Shown piece after piece: positions 9,416 through 18,259 of a stretch of 64,000 bases of DNA. Source of the DNA: Pseudomonadales bacterium. GTDB lineage: Bacteria > Pseudomonadota > Gammaproteobacteria > Pseudomonadales > Ketobacteraceae. Where the stretch lies: positions 1-64,000 of the forward strand of contig JAGUVW010000016.1 of assembly GCA_020062665.1 (NCBI GenBank), written 5' to 3'. Under the pieces are notes generated by a model. It was not told the origin of the DNA, searched no databases, and saw only the letters and a program-made list of their open reading frames with translations. A program made the translations under genes and the position numbers. How positions within the stretch are numbered: the stretch's first letter is position 1; each line of letters opens with the position of its first letter.

Positions 9416-11416
9416 CTACTTCTGCAACAGATAGACGATGCCTTGTTGCCAATACGGCAGCAGTTCATCGCGGCGGCGTGATTCATTCAGGTAACGGGCG
9501 AAGAACTGGCTGGGGCCGTCTTCAGGATAACGGGATGCAATAGCGCTGAATCGTTGTGCTGCCTGCTGCCATTGTCCTGTTTCGAACAGCGCGACAGCGG
9601 CAGCAAAATCACGCACCAAATCAGGGGCATCGTGCTCCATAAGCGTGAACAGTCGCAGCGGATGATCCTTGCCGACAAACTTGAAACGCCCAAGATTGCG
9701 CATTTTTTCATCAGCTCGATTCAGGCATTCTTCACTCAACAGAATGCGGGTGCCGATCTGCTTGTTGACGCCCTCCAGGCGGGCGGTGGAATTCACCAGA
9801 TCACCCATGGCGCGGAATTCATAGTGGTCGGCAGCACCAAAATGGCCGAGCACGATTTCCCCTGCGTGCAGACCCACTCGCGTGGGCAACGCCTGCTGCG
9901 GATGGGCGGCGTTGAAGCGATCCACCGATTGCAGAAGGTCAACGATAACGGGCCCGACCTTCGCCCAGGCCTGCTCACGATCGAGGTGGGGCCACAAGGC
10001 AATCACGCCATCGCCAGCCACGTCGGAAATCAGGCCACCACCCTTGCGAATGGGCTCGATCACCGCGGCGTAATAGTCCTGCATCAGTTGCGAAAGCTCC
10101 ACTGGCGGCAACGTTTCTGACAAGCGCGAATAGCCCTGCGCGTCGGTGACCAGACACAGGCTGTGATGAATCTGGCGCGTAGCGGGAAGCTCCTGTTGCG
10201 CCATCAGACGATCAATTTCCTCGGCGGGGAGATATTTGCCGAAGGCACGCTGCAACGTGGTTTTCTGCTCCAGCAGTTCGCGGCTGCGCAGCCAGATGCC
10301 AAGTCCCGCCGCGAACGGTGTCTGCAACAACACGCCGTTGCACCAGGGCAACCAGAGCTCGTGACGGGCGAACAGGTACAGCACCATAAGGCTGGCGATG
10401 ATTGTCATCACGCCAACCACCAGTGCTGCTGGCACCGGCGCCAGGCGACGCGCCAGCTGAAAACACAGCACACCGTAACCGCACACCAGCAGCAGATTGG
10501 CATACCAGGGCAACACCCGCAGCCAGGATTGATCCTGCAGGTTGGCAAACGCTGTCGCTGCCAATTCTACGCCGCTGATGTCCAGTCCGCTGTCATCGGT
10601 GAACGCGGTGTAAAAGCCGTCGCGCTGATCCGGCTGCTGCAAGGCCGAAAAGCCGACGAACACCACGGCCCCTGCAACCTGCTCCGCCACCTGTTGGGGA
10701 TGCTGCAACAGCGTCGCGTAATTTACCGTGGCAATGGAGCGTGGCGGGCCGTAAAAATTGTAGAGTCGGGACACGACATGCTCGTCCTGAGACGAAAAAC
10801 CATTCACCGGATCGGATGACACCAGCTCGTGCGCCAGCATGGGCAGCGTGAGCTGTTGCTGCAATACGGGATGACGCATGAAAAAGCGGTTCACACGGGC
10901 GGGAATCTTCGGCAGGATCAGCGGCGCCGAGGCCAGCGCGGCTCTGGCAAACGGTGGATGGGGTTGTTGCAGATGATGCTGTTCAGCCATCTGGCCATTG
11001 CCCAGATCCACTTGCCGGCGATCGGAGCGCACGAACAGCAGTACATTGCCGGCCGTCTGCAGGGCTGCCTCGAATGCAGCATCGCCGGCAGCATCGCGCG
11101 CTTTTTCAAAAAAAATATCAAACACAATCAGGCGCGCGCCCAAACGCTGCAATTGCTGCACAGCCTGAGCATGGGTCTGACGCGACCATTCGTAGAGCTT
11201 TTCCGACACGCCCAGTTCCGCCGCACTTTCCCGCGTCACTGCCAGCACGACCACCTTGGGTGGCGCAGGTCGGGCGCCGCGCCACTGGAACAGGGTTTCC
11301 AGGCCCACACGTTCTTCCAGCGCCACTCCCCAGGGAGTCACTGCCCACAGGGCATAAAGCCCGAAGACCAGCACTGGCACCAGCCAGCGCGCATTGAAAG
11401 CTGAATGCAGCGGCAC
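9416..11416 (-). CDS. CHASE2-domain class III adenylate/guanylate cyclase
   Basis: A membrane-bound nucleotide cyclase of 666 residues. One N-terminal membrane segment (WLVPVLVFGLYALWAV), a periplasmic CHASE2 sensor domain (about 30-300), three closely spaced membrane segments (about 300-390), then a cytoplasmic class III cyclase domain (about 425-610). Metal-binding Asp residues are seen in TDAQGYS and VAGDGVIALW; MGDLVNSTARLE carries the transition-state Asn and Arg. Whether it makes cAMP or cGMP cannot be decided by eye. I prefer the GTG at 11416, with AGGA eight bases upstream, over the GTG at 11446. It precedes the FecR-barrel gene on the same strand, so a shared signalling role is likely. 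Confidence 0.9.
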   Translation of the reverse strand: MPLHSAFNARWLVPVLVFGLYALWAVTPWGVALEERVGLETLFQWRGARPAPPKVVVLAVTRESAAELGVSEKLYEWSRQTHAQAVQQLQRLGARLIVFDIFFEKARDAAGDAAFEAALQTAGNVLLFVRSDRRQVDLGNGQMAEQHHLQQPHPPFARAALASAPLILPKIPARVNRFFMRHPVLQQQLTLPMLAHELVSSDPVNGFSSQDEHVVSRLYNFYGPPRSIATVNYATLLQHPQQVAEQVAGAVVFVGFSALQQPDQRDGFYTAFTDDSGLDISGVELAATAFANLQDQSWLRVLPWYANLLLVCGYGVLCFQLARRLAPVPAALVVGVMTIIASLMVLYLFARHELWLPWCNGVLLQTPFAAGLGIWLRSRELLEQKTTLQRAFGKYLPAEEIDRLMAQQELPATRQIHHSLCLVTDAQGYSRLSETLPPVELSQLMQDYYAAVIEPIRKGGGLISDVAGDGVIALWPHLDREQAWAKVGPVIVDLLQSVDRFNAAHPQQALPTRVGLHAGEIVLGHFGAADHYEFRAMGDLVNSTARLEGVNKQIGTRILLSEECLNRADEKMRNLGRFKFVGKDHPLRLFTLMEHDAPDLVRDFAAAVALFETGQWQQAAQRFSAIASRYPEDGPSQFFARYLNESRRRDELLPYWQQGIVYLLQK

Positions 11417-11488
11417 CGCGAAATTCCTGCCCGGAAAAAGCGTCACTATACCGCTTTCAGCGCCGGCCTCCCACGGGGTTCGCGCGCA

Positions 11489-12430
11489 TCAGGGACGAAT
11501 GGGCAATTGCTGGAACTCGCGCCAGGCGGCTTCGCAGAAATCATAGCGCTGGGGATTGCCATAAACGAAGTGATCGTCGCCCACGGAGCACTGGGTCACC
11601 GCCACGCCGCCTTCGCAGTTGTCATAGCGAATACAACGGCCACGATCGCGCAGACAGCCGGCGCCACTGGCAGGATCTTCGCACGTGTCGAACACCTGCG
11701 GCTCACCCTCGCAACGGTTGGCACTGGCCCAGCGTTCGACACTGCGGGATGCAGTTGGTGACCAGCCCAGTGAAATGCTGAAGGGCACGATGAAATCCCA
11801 TTTGCCACGCAGCTCCACCACAGGAAACGGCGGCTTTTGCCCGGCAGCGGAATCCGTGCGACAGGATTCGGCAAAGCGATAGGGAAATCCCTGCGATGCC
11901 AGCGCCGCGCCCGCAAACACATCGGAATGATTGCAGGCCAGCCGCCCGGCCATGGCAGCACCATTGGAAAATCCCACAGCAAAAACGCGCTGCCTGTCGA
12001 TCACCAGTCCTGACTTGCGCACGTTGGCAAGACATTGCACCAGATGCAACGCAAAACCTTCGTCATCGTGTCCACGCGGATGACAGCAGTAATCACCGGC
12101 ATCCCAGGTGGTGGGGAAACTCAGCGCCTGGGGATAGGCAACGATGGCGCCTTCACGCTCAGCAAGATCCTTCCAGCAGGACAATCCCATCTGGGAATTG
12201 CGCGAAGAAGTCTGACCATGAAAATCCACAATGAGTGGTGCGCCGGGGCGATAGTTGGAGGGAACGTAAAGGCGGTAGCTGCGCCACTGGCCGTCGTGCT
12301 TCATGTACACCGGCCTCGATTCCCCGGGTGCATGCCAGATCCAGCCACAGGTGTCGTCATGGGCGAGCGCCGCACCCGTCATCAACACCATCCACGCATT
12401 GCAAACGAAACGCAGCCAGGACTTCGCCAT
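11489..12430 (-). CDS. secreted PHB-depolymerase/feruloyl-esterase-like hydrolase
   Basis: A 313-residue alpha/beta hydrolase with a signal peptide (cleavage near TGAALA-HDD). Oxyanion segment LIVDFHGQ (about 66-73), a Cys-rich lid (DYCCHPRG, 114-120) and the nucleophile elbow GFSNG with Ser about 155 are visible; GDDHFVYGN near the C-terminus supplies the likely catalytic His (about 287). Ten or so further Cys suggest several disulfides, consistent with export. Related families cleave short polyhydroxybutyrate or feruloyl esters; the substrate cannot be told. The gene lies between the histidine-kinase gene upstream and the cyclase gene downstream, all on one strand, 72 bases from the latter. 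Confidence 0.8.
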   Translation of the reverse strand: MAKSWLRFVCNAWMVLMTGAALAHDDTCGWIWHAPGESRPVYMKHDGQWRSYRLYVPSNYRPGAPLIVDFHGQTSSRNSQMGLSCWKDLAEREGAIVAYPQALSFPTTWDAGDYCCHPRGHDDEGFALHLVQCLANVRKSGLVIDRQRVFAVGFSNGAAMAGRLACNHSDVFAGAALASQGFPYRFAESCRTDSAAGQKPPFPVVELRGKWDFIVPFSISLGWSPTASRSVERWASANRCEGEPQVFDTCEDPASGAGCLRDRGRCIRYDNCEGGVAVTQCSVGDDHFVYGNPQRYDFCEAAWREFQQLPIRP

Positions 12431-12505
12431 CCGTTGCCACTCCCATGCACGTCATGCTGTTCAATTCAGTATAGGAAGCGCTTGGCGTTGGTCAGGCTAT
12501 CAAAT

Positions 12506-12527
12506 GAAAAATAAACCAATTCGGTTT
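12506..12527 (-). terminator. weak terminator after the GAF kinase gene
   Basis: On the minus strand AAACC-GAATT-GGTTT (12513-12527) is followed by ATTTTTC. The stem is only 5 bp, so this is tentative. It would separate the kinase gene from the esterase gene. Confidence 0.35.
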
Positions 12528-12540
12528 GGTGATGGGGATG

Positions 12541-13767
12541 TCACGCCGTTGGCAACGGCAACATGATGTTGAAGGTGGTGCCCACATCCACCTTGCTGCT
12601 CACATGGATGCCGCCATGCATCAGATCGACGAACGCCTTAACGATCGAGAGCCCCAGCCCGGTGCCCTTGATGTCGCTATGCTGCTGGTTGGACGACTGC
12701 ACGAACGGCAAAAAAATCCGTTTCAGATCCTCCTGCGGAATGCCCATTCCTTCATCCTGCACCGTTAGAACCAGTTGTCCGTTTTGATATTCGCAGAAGA
12801 CATGAACCTGCTTGCCCGACGGCGTGAACTTGACGGCGTTCGACAGCAGATTCAGCAGGATTTGCGTTATTTTTCTGGCGTCACCCCGCAGCATGGGCAA
12901 TCTGCCCTGCTGCATCGGGTGAAGCGTCACACCGCGCTCTTCCGCCCGGATCGACAGCGTATCCAGCACGTGATGAACCAGTTGGACTGGATCAAAGTCC
13001 TCTAGCTGCAGTTGCATCTTGCCCGCATTGATCTTGGAAAGATCCAGCACATCATCCACCAGCGTGCCCAGGCTCTCCGCCGCATTGGCGATCATGCCAA
13101 GGCCGTCTGTCACGTAGTCCGGCACGGTGTCTTTCACGATGCGTTTCTGCAACCGTTTGGTGAAACCGACGATCGCGTTGAGTGGCGTGCGCATTTCATG
13201 ATTGATGTTGGCGAACAGCTGATTGCGTTCTGCCGTGACTTTTTCCAGTGCCTGATGGAGCTGACGGGTTTCTTCCAGCTTGAGTCGCAGTTCCAGCAGA
13301 TTCACCACATGAGTGGACAGTGTCTGCAAGGCCAGCATCTGGTTGGGGTTCAACGTCCGCGGCCGCATGTCGATTGCGCACAGGGTGCCGATGGCCTGGT
13401 TGTCCGGCGTGATCAGCGGCGCACCGGCGTAGAAACGGATTTTCGGATCTTCCAGCACCAGGGGATTGTCAGCAAACCGCTGATCCAGTGTGGCGTCAGG
13501 CACCATCATCACGTCGCGTTGCAGAATGGCGTGGGCGCAGAATGCCAGGTCACGGTGTGTTTCCGCTGCGTCCAGACCCACCCGCGACTTGAACCACTGG
13601 CGCTCCTTGTCCACCAGACTGATCAGCGCGATGGGTGTATCGCAGATGGTCGACAGCAGCGTGGTGATGGCATCAAAATCGGCTTCGGCGCCGGTATCCA
13701 GAATGCCGTAGCGACGCAGGGCCGCAAGACGTTCCTGCTCGTTGGCGGCACAGGGGGCAGCAATCAT
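12541..13767 (-). CDS. GAF-domain sensor histidine kinase, cytosolic
   Basis: A 408-residue kinase without membrane segments. A GAF domain (about 20-160; ISLVDKERQWFKSRVGLD, FCAHAIL) is followed by HisKA with NINHEMRTPLNAIVGF (phospho-acceptor His about 190) and a HATPase domain with N box NLLSNAVKFTPSG, G1 DEGMGIP and G2 GTGLGLSIVK. The GAF type with KERQWFKS and CAHAI is common in kinases that read redox or small-molecule state. The ATG at 13767 has GGAG five bases upstream; the frame is open to 13941 but would overlap the protease gene. No response regulator gene is adjacent. The protease gene ends 60 bases upstream, so they may form an operon. Confidence 0.9.
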   Translation of the reverse strand: MIAAPCAANEQERLAALRRYGILDTGAEADFDAITTLLSTICDTPIALISLVDKERQWFKSRVGLDAAETHRDLAFCAHAILQRDVMMVPDATLDQRFADNPLVLEDPKIRFYAGAPLITPDNQAIGTLCAIDMRPRTLNPNQMLALQTLSTHVVNLLELRLKLEETRQLHQALEKVTAERNQLFANINHEMRTPLNAIVGFTKRLQKRIVKDTVPDYVTDGLGMIANAAESLGTLVDDVLDLSKINAGKMQLQLEDFDPVQLVHHVLDTLSIRAEERGVTLHPMQQGRLPMLRGDARKITQILLNLLSNAVKFTPSGKQVHVFCEYQNGQLVLTVQDEGMGIPQEDLKRIFLPFVQSSNQQHSDIKGTGLGLSIVKAFVDLMHGGIHVSSKVDVGTTFNIMLPLPTA

Positions 13768-13826
13768 GGCGACTCCATTCGAATGAGCTGTAATTCCAGT
13801 ATAGCAGCGCCCCTGTGTCATGCCTG

Positions 13827-14837
13827 TCACGCGATGTGCAGGGTGGTGCGCACGGTCTTGCCGTTTTTCTTTTCCAGGCGATGCCAGTTGGAATTGTCGT
13901 TCAGCGTCACCCAGCGCCGTTCCTCGCTGCGGTAGAACCATTCCTTGTCATTCTGGTAGAAGATCTGTTTGCCCGGCGCTTCCAGAATGTTGAGGATCTC
14001 GTTGCTGTGGGAGCGGATCTCGTCGAAGTCGGTGGTGGCGCGCTGGCCCATCTCGGAATACAGCTCGTTCAGATTCAGCAGCAGATCGTTCACTTCTTTA
14101 TCCAGCTGTTGCACATTGAGGCCGATACGCCGCGCTTCCTCGATCAGAATCGGATAGGCGTGGGACGGATATTTGGAATTCAGCGTCGCCGCAATGTCCT
14201 TGATCTTCGCCTGATCTTTCATGTGGTAAGAAAGGATTTCCTCGCACAGCATGATGGACAGACTTTCCGCCCGATCCACCGCGCCGATCACCAGCGGATG
14301 CACATGCGAGAACAGGTGCTTGTAGGCATTTTCGCGGTCTTCACCGGATTTCTGGCTGTCCCACAGACGCACGATGCGGTTGAGTTCGTCCAGGCTCACG
14401 CTCACCCGGTTGTTGTCGCGGTCGATGGGCGACAGATCGTGAGTCAGCGACGTATCCACGGCGCTGAGGAACGCCATGGGGCCCATCAGGATCTCGTTCG
14501 CGCCGATGGCCATCATGGTGGCAGCGGACGCACATTCCAGCGGCACCAGTGCCACCAGCTGCTCGGTGTACTGCCGGATCAGGTTGATGATGCGGATCGA
14601 CGCCTTGCCGTTGCCGCCGCCACTCTTGATGAACAGGTACACCTTCTGGTTCTTGCCCACGGATTCCAGCATTTCATAAAAGGCCACCACGTCGTTGTGG
14701 CAGACACTGCCCCGATAGCCATTCCAGTAGGTGATCACCGGGCCGCCCAGCAGCTTTTCCAGCCGGGTGAGAATTGCCTGGGTCTTGCTGAACAGCACCG
14801 GCGGTTGCTTGATCTTGACTTTGACGTCGTCTGACAT
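13827..14837 (-). CDS. Clp-fold serine protease, SDH family
   Basis: A 336-residue protein of the SDH (serine-dehydrogenase proteinase) family, related to ClpP and signal peptide peptidase A in fold. The N-terminal half has the Clp-type elements KVYLFIKSGGGNGKAS (oxyanion region, about 66-80) and ECASAATMMAIGANEI with the likely nucleophile Ser about 104. The C-terminal third (SEERRWVTLNDNSNWHRL) is a separate small domain. No signal peptide or membrane segment is seen, so it is cytoplasmic, unlike SppA. The ATG at 14837 has GGAG six bases upstream. It precedes the GAF kinase gene by 60 bases. Natural substrates are unknown to me. Confidence 0.8.
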   Translation of the reverse strand: MSDDVKVKIKQPPVLFSKTQAILTRLEKLLGGPVITYWNGYRGSVCHNDVVAFYEMLESVGKNQKVYLFIKSGGGNGKASIRIINLIRQYTEQLVALVPLECASAATMMAIGANEILMGPMAFLSAVDTSLTHDLSPIDRDNNRVSVSLDELNRIVRLWDSQKSGEDRENAYKHLFSHVHPLVIGAVDRAESLSIMLCEEILSYHMKDQAKIKDIAATLNSKYPSHAYPILIEEARRIGLNVQQLDKEVNDLLLNLNELYSEMGQRATTDFDEIRSHSNEILNILEAPGKQIFYQNDKEWFYRSEERRWVTLNDNSNWHRLEKKNGKTVRTTLHIA

Positions 14838-15024
14838 TGGTTACTCCATGACCAGTATTGCGCCCGCCGCTATGGCAGGGTCGCACCGAGCGGGAAAATG
14901 TAGGCCATATCGTCCGTTTAGGGAATGGACGGTGGATAACCGATTGACCCATTCTTTTCTTATCTGGTACTAATGTTCCAGCAGTACCGCGCACCAACAA
15001 CAATAAAGGGGCCAAGGGGGCTTT

Positions 15025-17451
15025 ATGATTACTCGCACACGGGTTGCACCGTCGCGTCTGCGTTTCTTGTGGATTTTCCTCACCGGATTGAGTTTGCTTT
15101 GCAGCGGAGCCATCGCCCGCGCCGCCAGCTGGGATTACGACAACGTGATCACCCTGGAAGCTGGCCCCAACCTGCCGTTCGACCTCAAGGCACTGTTCCT
15201 GACCGTAAAACCCGGCACCGTGATCCAGTTGCCGGAAGGCACCTACCACTTCGACGACGAACTCATCCTCAACACCTCCCACGTCACCATCAAAGGCATG
15301 GGGATGGACAAGACGATTCTGTCCTTTGCCCAGCAGCCCCGTGGCGCCCAGGGCATCCTGGTGCAGGCGGATGCCTTCGCCATCATGGATCTGGCGATTG
15401 AAGACACCGCCGGCGACGGCCTGAAAATGGAAAACTCCAACGGCGTGGTGGTGCAGCGGGTGCGGGTGGAATGGACCAACGGCCCGGCAGAAGACAACGG
15501 CGCCTATGGTTTCTACCCCATCAACTGCGACAACGTGCTGATCGAAGACAGCGCGGCGATTGGCGCATCGGACGCCGGCATTTATGTCGGACAATCCCGC
15601 GACATCGTGGTGCGACGCAATCGCGCTGAATACAACGTGGCGGGGATCGAAATCGAAAACTCCACCAACGCCGACGTGTATGAAAACCTCGCCACCAACA
15701 ACACCGGCGGCATCCTGGTATTCGACATGCCAAACCTGACCCAGGCCGGCCATCACACCCGCGTCTACAACAACCAAGTGATCAACAACAACACCAAGAA
15801 CTTCGCGCCCGCCGGCAACATTGTGGGCAAGGTGCCCACGGGTACTGGCGTGATGATTCTGTCCACCGACTGGGTGCACGTGTTCGACAACGTCATCACC
15901 GGCAACAAGACCACCAACTTCGCCATCTTCAGCTTTGTGTCCGTGGCCATGCTCGACGGTACCCCGCTGCCGGACGGTTATGACCCCTACCCCGAACACA
16001 TCTACGCCTACAACAACGTGATGCAGAAACAGAAAACCTGGTTCTTCGATGGCGGTGAATTCAACCTGCTGGCTAACCTGCTGTTCATGCTGAAACTGGC
16101 GCCGGTGGCGGATATCGTGGTGGACGGCCAGGTGGCCAGCGATCTGAACGGCGCCGACTGGTGCTTCCAGGACAACGTGCGCCCCAACGGAACCCGTGCC
16201 TCATTCGGCAATTTCCAGCTCAACCAGACCCACTGGCTGCTGAAACTGCTGGGCATTCCCGGCACCCCCGCCAAGCTGGGCTATCCGGTGGAAAGCAACT
16301 GCACCCAGGCGGACTTCGGCCCGGTGGAACTGGATCTGAGCGTGTTCGACACGGTGCCGGAACCGGAAGAGGAATACACCGAGGAAGAAGTCGCAGCCCT
16401 CTGCGCCGGTGGTGATGCCAGCACAGTGAACTGGCCAGCGTTCGTGGTGAACTGCCCCAGCCTGTCCAGCTATCGCCTGTTCATCGGCAACGATCCCCTG
16501 GGCAATGCCAACACCGGCAGTGCGGCGCCCTACGATCTCACCACGCCGCTGTTCAGCGACTACGCCCACAAATACCGCCATGTATTCCTGCCGCCCGGCA
16601 CCAGCGCCCAGTACAGCGCCAGCGGGCCGTTCGAGTTCCCCGTGGGCACCATCATCAGCAAGACCTTCACCCTGCCCCTGAACACCGGCGTCGAGAAAGT
16701 GGTGGAAACCCGTCTGCTGATCCGTCGCGCCAGTGGCTGGACCGGCGTGGCCTATATCTGGAATGAGGATCTGACCGAAGCGAACCTGGCACTGGGCGGC
16801 GGAGCCGTGGCCGCCACCGTGCTCGATCCCGATGGCAACGAAGTGACCGTGGACTACCGCGTACCCAACGCCAACCAGTGCACTAACTGCCACGGCGTGA
16901 AGGCGCCGGGCGATGATGCCTTCAGGAACCTGCCCATCGGGCCCAAGGCGCGCTTCCTCAACCGGAGCTTTGCCTACGCAGGCGGCAGCGCCAACCAGCT
17001 CGCCCACTGGAGCGCCATCGGCATTCTGACGGACGCACCGCTGCCGCAAGACGCCCCCCGCCTGCCCGTGTGGAACGATCCTCTCGACGGCACCGAAGAA
17101 ATGCGCGCCAAAGCCTATCTGGAGATCAACTGTGCCCACTGCCACAGCGCCACTGGCCGAGCCCGCGCCACAGGATTGTGGCTGATGGCCGATCAGCCGC
17201 TGGATGCCACCTATGGCCTGTGTAAGCCGCCGGTGGCCGCCGGCAGCGGTTCCGGCGGATTGAAGTGGGACATCGTGCCGGGCAATGCCGCCCAGTCGAT
17301 CCTGGTGTTCCGCCAGAACTCCAACGATCCGGCCATCCGCATGCCGGAACTGGGCCGCAGCGTGGTGCACACCCAAGGCGTGGATCTGGTGACCAACTGG
17401 ATCAATTCACTGCCAGGCACCTGCGCAGAGGCAGGATCCAGTTCACAGTGA
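15025..17451 (+). CDS. fused parallel beta-helix / diheme cytochrome c protein
   Basis: An 808-residue exported protein after a signal peptide (ending AIARA). Residues about 45-380 form a right-handed parallel beta-helix, with repeated Asn-rich turns such as GIEIENSTNADVYENLATNN. Residues about 450-800 match the SO2930/TIGR03806-type cytochrome, with heme motifs CTNCH (about 619) and CAHCH (about 702) and candidate distal ligands in MPELGR. From memory these two families are usually neighbouring genes, sometimes fused; here they are one polypeptide joined by a Glu-rich linker (EPEEEYTEEEVAA). AAGGGGG precedes the ATG. A strong terminator follows. The role of the pair is unknown; periplasmic electron transfer is implied. 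Confidence 0.85.
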   Translation: MITRTRVAPSRLRFLWIFLTGLSLLCSGAIARAASWDYDNVITLEAGPNLPFDLKALFLTVKPGTVIQLPEGTYHFDDELILNTSHVTIKGMGMDKTILSFAQQPRGAQGILVQADAFAIMDLAIEDTAGDGLKMENSNGVVVQRVRVEWTNGPAEDNGAYGFYPINCDNVLIEDSAAIGASDAGIYVGQSRDIVVRRNRAEYNVAGIEIENSTNADVYENLATNNTGGILVFDMPNLTQAGHHTRVYNNQVINNNTKNFAPAGNIVGKVPTGTGVMILSTDWVHVFDNVITGNKTTNFAIFSFVSVAMLDGTPLPDGYDPYPEHIYAYNNVMQKQKTWFFDGGEFNLLANLLFMLKLAPVADIVVDGQVASDLNGADWCFQDNVRPNGTRASFGNFQLNQTHWLLKLLGIPGTPAKLGYPVESNCTQADFGPVELDLSVFDTVPEPEEEYTEEEVAALCAGGDASTVNWPAFVVNCPSLSSYRLFIGNDPLGNANTGSAAPYDLTTPLFSDYAHKYRHVFLPPGTSAQYSASGPFEFPVGTIISKTFTLPLNTGVEKVVETRLLIRRASGWTGVAYIWNEDLTEANLALGGGAVAATVLDPDGNEVTVDYRVPNANQCTNCHGVKAPGDDAFRNLPIGPKARFLNRSFAYAGGSANQLAHWSAIGILTDAPLPQDAPRLPVWNDPLDGTEEMRAKAYLEINCAHCHSATGRARATGLWLMADQPLDATYGLCKPPVAAGSGSGGLKWDIVPGNAAQSILVFRQNSNDPAIRMPELGRSVVHTQGVDLVTNWINSLPGTCAEAGSSSQ

Positions 17452-17490
17452 GGCAGTCCTCTGTGAGTGTTTGAAACTATTCACTCTGAC

Positions 17491-17522
17491 GCCCCTGAGC
17501 ATCCGCCCAGGGGCTTTTTTTT
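17491..17522 (+). terminator. Rho-independent terminator
   Basis: GCCCCTG (17491-17497) and CAGGGGC (17508-17514) form a 7-bp GC stem followed directly by eight T. It ends the beta-helix/cytochrome transcript. Confidence 0.9.
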
Positions 17523-17534
17523 GGCCGGACTGGA

Positions 17535-18152
17535 TTACTGCTTTTCGATGCCAGCTGCCATCGCCGCAGTGATCAGGATGACAACTTCCTTGCCGATGTA
17601 CTTGTCGGTGATTTCCACATCCGGACGCACCGCCACTTCCCTCTGGCTGCCATCTTCAAACTTGAGAGTGGCTGTATGCTTCTCCTTGTTCACCGCCACC
17701 ACCTTGGCCGTGATTCGCACCTGCTCGATGGCCGCAGCAGCCGGCTTCTGACCCGGTTCCGCCGCGCCCGCCGCGCCACCCATGGCGTCCGGGCCTGATT
17801 TGCCTGGTTCCTGCACATACACAACGGTTTCCACCGCCACCACGGCACGAATCCGATCACCCACAACCATCTGATCAAAGTTCACCATCTCGGTCGGCGC
17901 CTGCACGGTGCGCTGGTTGCCGGCATCGTCCTTCACCACAAAGGTACGTTTTTTCTTGTCCACCGAAACGATGGTAGCGACCAGTTCCTCGGTAGCGGAA
18001 ATGACACCGCCGGGCGTGCCATCCGCATAGGCCACCACCGCATTGCTGGTGGTTTGCAGCGGCTTTTCTTCAACGGGTGTCGTGCAGGCAGCCAATGCCG
18101 AAATGGCAAACGGCAACGCGATCAAACGCACGGTCTTCAGCTGGAGTTTCAT
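17535..18152 (-). CDS. hypothetical lipoprotein
   Basis: A 205-residue predicted lipoprotein: MKLQLKTVR, hydrophobic stretch, lipobox LAAC with the lipidated Cys near 23. Two similar halves follow: ATIVSVDKKKRTFVVKDDAGN and AKVVAVNKEKHTATLKFEDGS both read as small beta domains that end in a charged basic turn, joined by an Ala/Gly/Pro-rich linker. This looks like an internal duplication. I use the second Met (18152), eight bases after AGGGA, instead of the Met at 18161. No family is recognised. It is convergent with the cytochrome gene and 107 bases downstream of the iron-sulfur protein gene. Confidence 0.75.
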   Translation of the reverse strand: MKLQLKTVRLIALPFAISALAACTTPVEEKPLQTTSNAVVAYADGTPGGVISATEELVATIVSVDKKKRTFVVKDDAGNQRTVQAPTEMVNFDQMVVGDRIRAVVAVETVVYVQEPGKSGPDAMGGAAGAAEPGQKPAAAAIEQVRITAKVVAVNKEKHTATLKFEDGSQREVAVRPDVEITDKYIGKEVVILITAAMAAGIEKQ

Positions 18153-18259
18153 GACAGTCATTCCCTTTAGAAAGTAAAAAAATCGCCACCAACGTGACGG
18201 GCGCTCCCATCATACTCGCCATGCATTGCCCGTAATCGACTCAAGATCAAAGTTTTCCG

